DNA of 31,535 nt from a virus, in IMG/VR virus record IMGVR_UViG_3300010149_003619, positions 1 through 31,535 of that record. One strand, 5' to 3'. Both the position numbers and the translations under genes were made by a program. Under the pieces are notes generated by a model. That model was given only the letters and a program-made list of their open reading frames with translations. It made no database searches and had not been told where the DNA came from. Shown in pieces: positions 31,500 through 31,535 of the stretch. The stretch's first letter is position 1; the number at the start of each line of letters is the position of its first letter.

Positions 31500-31535
31500 T
31501 TATATTTCACTTTTTATTTCAACACCACTATTTAA
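31500..31535 (-). CDS. Possible C-terminal end of an upstream gene
   Basis: The minus strand at the right edge reads 11 sense codons (LNSGVEIKSEI) and then TAA, which touches the TTTG box of the gene 32 promoter exactly as the polymerase and nuclease stops do at their promoters. This similarity makes a real gene end plausible, but 36 nt cannot prove it. Confidence 0.35.
   Translation of the reverse strand, partial: LNSGVEIKSEI

Noticed and set aside
1-31535. tRNA genes, CRISPR arrays, insertion sequences, integrase or attachment sites
   Set aside because: No cloverleaf candidate, repeat-spacer pattern, transposase or recombinase was seen; almost all sequence is occupied by genes.

Overview
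The window looks like part of the genome of a T4-like tailed phage (Caudoviricetes, myovirus-type replication genes), AT-rich and very compact. Every gene is on the minus strand, so transcription runs from the right end to the left, mostly with 1-20 nt overlaps (ATGA, TAATG). No tRNA, rRNA, CRISPR array, insertion sequence or gene-free gap over 300 bases was found. The host is inferred to be a member of Bacteroidota. Seven intergenic sites carry TTTG, exactly 20 nt, then TATATT(T/A/G)G, which fits the Bacteroidota vegetative promoter (TTTG near -33, TAnnTTTG near -7). A small histone-H1-like gene of a kind common in that phylum points the same way.

Right part (about 17.1-31.5 kb) is the replication and nucleotide block. 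In transcription order it holds single-strand binding protein (32), UvsX recombinase, 5' nuclease (rnh), DnaB-type helicase (41), NrdB, a MazG-like pyrophosphohydrolase, NrdA, a 37-aa zinc-ribbon ORF, a mini-thioredoxin, a small helix-turn-helix protein, two tandem Mom-like proteins (putative DNA base modification), a GT-B glycosyltransferase and DNA polymerase (43). The sliding clamp (45) follows from its own promoter, then a DruA/DUF4338-like protein, clamp loader large subunit (44), an H1-like protein, a zinc-ribbon protein, clamp loader small subunit (62), a conserved unknown and an Nmad1-like protein.

Middle part (about 8.1-13.3 kb) is one promoter-led unit: a PD-(D/E)XK nuclease with a probable Fe-S cluster, a secreted lytic-transglycosylase-like protein, a SLOG-like protein, two GT-B glycosyltransferases and an unknown protein.

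Left part (1-8.03 kb) is a glycan cassette started by its own promoter: a GT2, a Gfo/Idh-FAD oxidoreductase fusion, a GT9-like protein, a DUF616-like protein, a nucleotidyltransferase/kinase-like protein, a short UDP-sugar dehydrogenase, a GT8-like protein, a GT-B protein and a GT2 cut by the window edge.

Taken together the phage makes its own replisome, raises dNTP supply, probably modifies its DNA bases in more than one way (Mom-like pair, Nmad1, perhaps the GT next to polymerase), and carries a large sugar-transfer cassette whose target (virion, host envelope or DNA) cannot be told from sequence.
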